Both the position numbers and the translations under genes were made by a program. The notes beneath the pieces are model-generated. The model did no database searches. It was not told the origin of the DNA and saw nothing but the letters and a program-made list of their open reading frames with translations. Of a stretch of 22,052 nt of DNA, positions 18,064 through 22,052 are shown piece after piece (position 1 is the stretch's first letter; each line of letters begins with the position of its first letter). The stretch is taken from positions 1-22,052 of the forward strand of contig JAIPMN010031543.1 in the NCBI GenBank assembly GCA_020650975.1, given 5' to 3'. This DNA comes from Apostichopus californicus. Taxonomy: Eukaryota > Echinodermata > Holothuroidea > Aspidochirotida > Stichopodidae.

Positions 18064-20911
18064 ATGATAACGATGCCATCAAAAGTCGCAGATGCCGTCA
18101 TCCCTAGTGAAATTCGAAATAGGTAAGTAGGCTGTAGTGTAGTACTAGTAGCATACCCTAACGTTATCCCAAAGCTAACGTATCAATGTGCCACATGTAT
18201 TTCTTACATTAGGCTTGCCCTCGCCTAGCCTAAGAGATTTACGTAGACAAGAATAAACCAGAACCTTCTGGACATGGCCTAGGCTATGTGTTGATATGAT
18301 TATTGTGGTTAATTATTTATTGTAAACGAGGACGTACGAAGCCCTCGATGATATAGCATAAACTAGGCCTAGCTTACTTGGCCATACTCTGTTTAGCCTT
18401 AGGTCTAACTCTAATGTATTGTTAGCCCTTACTAAGTGTGCCAAGTTAGTCACATAGTTAGGCTTGTTGACCTAGACCTAGGTATTTGGGAACAAATAAA
18501 CTTAATTCTAGCATTTTATGTTGAACACATAAAGTTAGGTGGTGAACTTACCACATTTTACGTAACTTTTTATTGTTTGTGGTAGGCCTAGGTAGCTAAT
18601 TAGTCAGTCAAATTATTTTGAATTAATGTCTCGTGACTAATGGCAGTAATTTGACGGATAACTTCCATAAATTTAAACGACCAGGAGACAATCACAAGTA
18701 CATTAACAATTGCCCTCTGTTGTACATAAAATTTACCTTGTTTGGGTTGGTATGATTGAATAAGTTGCCTAACCTACTGATATATGCTTAGGCTACTTTG
18801 ATTACAATTTAAGTCAGTTACCACAATTGCGTTATCATTGTAGCAATTTTTAAACCTGGCATATTTTACTGCCAATGTACCTGATAATAATGTACAATTG
18901 TCAGGTGCATAGCTTCCATAACCAATTGCTATTGCTTGCAAACAGCATTGACAGAAACTAAAACCTAAAGTAGTAACTAGTATCTTAACTTAGGCTAGCT
19001 TATTGTAACTTTTGAATTATAGCTGTCACATAATAGCAATCTAGCTATTTACACCAAGTATGTTAAAAATATTTAATAATTAGTCCTACAATTGATCAAA
19101 ATGAGACCACCTTTCCAATGTATGAAAATTAATTTTAGAAGACAATGGTGCAGTAGGCTATGTCTTCTACAACCTTTTCAGTTATGAAGAATAAATGTAT
19201 ATATCTAAGAGAAAACACTTGTTAATAACTTGTCAAATGTGTTTTATCTTTCTTTTTGACAGTTTAAGTGAGTTGGACAATGACTTAAAGGATGGTTGTG
19301 TGACAGAAAAGGTATTATTCTTTGTAACTTTAATCCTACAAATTCTAATGGCTTGAGAGTATGACATTGGGATATTTGCATTTTATGCTATTTTACTGGT
19401 GACGATTTAGCTAGCCTTGTTTAGCACATAAAATATCTAACAATCTAACAATACATTTTAGTTGAGATTAGTAGAAAAAAAAGGATCAGGAGGGACCATC
19501 AAGTCCCCATCAAGGACCCTATAGGAGAGGGAAAAACCTGAAGACACTAAAAATCAGACCTGATTACAATGCTTAAAGTGCCTTGTCCAAAGCATTCTTA
19601 AACCCATTCACACTACTTGCAAGTACAGCTTTCTCCTACAAACCGTTCCACTCATCACAATGCTATTGGACAAAAAGTTATGCCGAATATTAATCCTACT
19701 TAATTGTAATTTCTGGAATTTCAGATTTTTTACATATATAGAACATTCTTGTGAATTGCCTACAGAGGTTGATACCTGGTACAATATTGAAATTTTTGTT
19801 TTCCTTTCCTAAGACAAAGCTGATGTATAGTTCAACTATACTTGTGTACATATTACTTTCATCCTTCACACTCTTCTAAGAACAATCTCTAGTAAAGTTA
19901 CTTTTGTGTTCACGTCTACAGGGATACATAAAAAAGAAGCGTAGATTGCTGGCAGAATTCTTTCCTGAAGACGTAACAACTAGGTAAGACAACAATTTTT
20001 GCAATGTATATTGGGAAAGTGATGTGATATTAGTGGTACAGGGTTATATAACATGAGTGTTTTAGTGATGTTACAATATTGAAGTGTTTTAGTGATATTA
20101 CTATAGTGGTGCAGTGATGGTACTATATATATGGTGAGGTGGTAGGATGAGGTAACACTGTTAAGTAATGTTAATGTAGTGTTGTAGGGATGTTAAAGTG
20201 TTACAGGGATGTTATTAATAAGTGTTATGATGTTACAATACCGTAGTGTTATAGTGATATTACTAAAGTGGTACAGTGCTGTATCTACAGTGGTGCAGTG
20301 ATGGTACCATAGTGGTGCACTTATGGTACCATAGTGGTGTAGTGATGGTACTATATTGGTAGGGTAATGGTCCCATAGTCAAAGTGGTGCAGTGATGGTA
20401 CTATAGTGGTGCAGTGATGATACTATAGTGGTGCAGTGATGGTACCATAGTGGTACAGTGATGGAACTTTAGTGGTACAGTATATGGTACTATAGTGGTA
20501 CGGTGATGGTACTATAGTGGTGCAGTGATGGTACTATAGTGGGGCAGTGATGGTACTATAGTGGTACAGTGATCGTACTATAATGGTGCAGTGGTAGTAC
20601 TATAGTGGTGCAGATGGTACCATAGTGGTACAGTGAGGTACTACAGAGGTACAGTGATGGAACTATAATGGTGTAGAGGTGGTACCATAGTGGTGCAGTG
20701 ATGGTAATATAGTGGTAGGGTGATGAAGCAACTGTTAAGTGATGTTCCAGGGAGGTTATAGTGTTGCAGGGATGTTACCTTACTTGTTACTTTGTTGCTG
20801 CAATCTATGTCTCAGTGTTTTAGTGCATTGCACGTTGTTATTTTTTCTTTGTTTTGCTTCTACAGATTGAAGGAACTTGACGAAGAATTAGAGGAAAAAG
20901 AAATTACTGAG
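18064..20911 (+). CDS. DNMT1: DNMT1 orthologue, N-terminal exons (partial, runs beyond exon 4)
   Basis: DNMT1 copies CpG methylation onto the new strand after replication; its N-terminal module binds DMAP1 (family knowledge). Exons: 18064-18122, 19263-19311, 19922-19983, 20866-20911, all with AG/GT borders and open phase (2, 0, 2, 0), 72 codons in total. The peptide runs MITMPSKVADAVIPSEIRN, SLSELDNDLKDGCVTEK, GYIKKKRRLLAEFF, PEDVTTRLKELDEELEEKEITE, in that order. Remembered human DNMT1 has LPDDVRRRLKDLE, TEKECVKEKLNLLHEFL and then [22 protein letters not shown], with borders in the same places. DIP2 proteins also carry this domain but only once, so two modules favour DNMT1. ATG 18073 (MPSKV) is an alternative start; TAA at 18049-18051 blocks upstream extension. 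The catalytic domain is outside the window. Confidence 0.8.
18123..19262 (+). other. DNMT1 intron 1
   Basis: The intron starts GTAAGTAG and ends TTTTTGACAG. It is AT-rich with many short CCTAGG/TAGGCCTA-like words (TAGGCCTA at 18364 and 18583). No exon, repeat array or transposon border was recognised. Confidence 0.6.
19440..19810. other. Possible dispersed-repeat fragment in DNMT1 intron 2
   Basis: The style of 19480-19760 (AGGAGGGACCATCAAG, then AACCCATTCACACTACTTGC and CTATTGGACAAAAAGTTATG) resembles a piece of a retroelement with traces of old coding sequence. I could not define ends, duplications or a frame. It may simply be unique intron DNA. Confidence 0.25.
20020..20790. repeat. 22-bp minisatellite, roughly 30 copies, in DNMT1 intron 3
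   Basis: The core unit is TGGTGCAGTGATGGTACTAT plus AG, with variants TGGTACAGTGATGG and ACCATAG. The best-ordered part is about 20270-20720. Both edges degrade into AGTGATGTTAC and GGATGTTA words with irregular spacing (20035-20260 and 20720-20790). It occupies most of the 882-base intron and ends about 75 bases before the exon 4 acceptor. Copy number is by eye. Confidence 0.9.
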
Positions 20912-22052
20912 GTATGTTGAATATCGATAGTAAAATAGGAATGCCCATGTAGATGTTTGTTGGGCATGTCAGTTTACAAAACACTCATTGTACTTATTGG
21001 TTAGCAATGCTTAACACACTCTTCTAAGTAAGTGCTCTTATACAAAGAAAAGGAAATAATTATAATTTTAGCTAGTTGTTAGAAATATACTGACAAACGC
21101 TCTTCAGTGTAAACTAGAACAGTTAATACTCAAGTAGCCTGGGTTGTGTATTTTTATTTGCATTAATTTATACTCGAAAGGCAGCATTCAATATTTACTT
21201 TCAGTAACTGACCCAGTTGCACCAAAAGGGATTATTCTGTGAAGAAATCCTGTTAGAGAAATATAGTTCAAGGTTGCTGGTCTCCCCAAACCCAGGAAAA
21301 TAGTATTTTATTCAAAACAGTGTATTTTTCTTTAATAAGAAAGTATCCAGAAACTGAGACATTCTTTAAAGGCCCTTTCTCTGCATAACTAGTGATATCA
21401 AATGGAAAATTGTCCACATGCTAAATAATTAATTCTCAGAATGTCAAATTTAAAGACCGTGAAAGATAAAGCCATGGCTGGATGGTTGCTTCTTAAATCT
21501 ATTTATATATTTTCATGTTTTGTGCATCTAATAACTGATGATATTAGTGAAGATAATCTTTTTTTAATTCACTGCATGTTGTCAGAGGTCTTGTTGCTTA
21601 TGTTAGAAGGGAATTACTTGAATTGATGGGTGAATATAAACTTGAAAGTGACTTATTAGTAGGGAAGCATTCTATGATATTTGAACGGTGAACGGTTTCA
21701 AATCAGCTCTCAAAACGTATCTTTTCACCAAAGCATATATGTTATAATTTTTATTATTATGTTAAGCGCTACGAGAATTATTTCATAGTTTGTTTGGCGC
21801 TATATAAAAAATTATGTATTATCATTCAAGGTTAGTCTCTGACTTTGTTAAATTCTTAGAGTGAGCTTAGTTATGCACAGTCTTAAGCAGACTGAACACT
21901 GCCCCAACTTAACTTGATCTTCTTTTTTTATCAATGGTGGTCAAAAGTCATTTCACAGAATTAGTTTGTTAAAAGCCGGGCGGTTTGTGTCGCAATTCGT
22001 TGCAAACTGCAAAGTCGGGGAAAATGCGATATGTTGAGTTTCCCTGACTGAA
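20912..22052 (+). other. DNMT1 intron 4 (incomplete)
   Basis: After donor GAG|GTATGT no further exon with the expected DNMT1 continuation (an EGY-type start after TE) was found up to the window end. The open frame at 21441-21626 has no family character. A LINE 3' fragment is listed separately. Confidence 0.55.
21690..21832 (+). mobile_element. 3' end fragment of a non-LTR retrotransposon
   Basis: The plus strand encodes NGFKSALKTYLFTKAYML and then a stop. This matches the common C-terminus of CR1/L2-like LINE proteins (FK.ALKT.LF.KAF). It is followed by AAGCGCTACGAGAATTATTT and GGCGCTATATAAAA, then an ATT-rich tail, as in the usual 3' UTR of such elements. The 5' part is missing, so this is a truncated copy. 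Target duplications were not found. Confidence 0.6.

Noticed and set aside
18064..20911. Assignment of the plus-strand gene to DIP2
   Set aside because: DIP2 has one DMAP1-binding module; two consecutive modules with DNMT1-like borders and linkers fit DNMT1 better. Not fully excluded without the downstream exons.
21441..21626. Plus-strand open frame as DNMT1 exon 5
   Set aside because: It does not begin with the expected EGY-like continuation and has no acceptor in phase 0; it looks like chance open sequence.

Overview
The window is animal nuclear DNA: many short exons with GT-AG introns, diverged transposon fragments, minisatellites and no operon-like layout. Protein similarity, recalled without a database search, points to a marine invertebrate deuterostome, most likely an echinoderm. 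That taxonomic guess is inference.

Layout. Bases 2-52 may be the C-terminal tail of an upstream plus-strand gene. Bases 53-3162 are intergenic. They hold a 5'-truncated non-LTR retrotransposon with target-site duplications (about 308-715), a 116-127-bp tandem repeat (about 890-1430) and otherwise unremarkable AT-rich DNA. From 16910 down to 3163 lies a complete minus-strand gene of 18 coding exons (about 982 aa). I assign it to FIRRM (C1orf112/DUF4487 family), the partner of the AAA+ ATPase FIGNL1 in RAD51 control. Its first coding intron has AT-AC ends and U12-type splice signals. Its other introns carry a 32-bp minisatellite, a 97-bp tandem repeat that contains copies of an exon 3 splice-donor segment, a hAT-like MITE with a perfect 8-bp target duplication, a second possible MITE and a degenerate tRNA-Thr-like sequence.

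Bases of roughly 17757-18063 form a short divergent promoter with a perfect E2F-type site (GGCGCGAAA, 17809-17817). From 18064 rightward runs the 5' end of a plus-strand gene with four exons visible, encoding a duplicated DMAP1-binding helical module. The module order and exon borders fit the N-terminus of maintenance DNA methyltransferase DNMT1. The gene continues beyond the window. Its intron 3 is largely a 22-bp minisatellite, and intron 4 holds the 3' end of another non-LTR element.

The two genes are arranged head to head and both belong to S-phase genome maintenance (recombination control and methylation maintenance), so shared E2F control is a reasonable hypothesis. I found no prokaryotic-type system, CRISPR array or virus.
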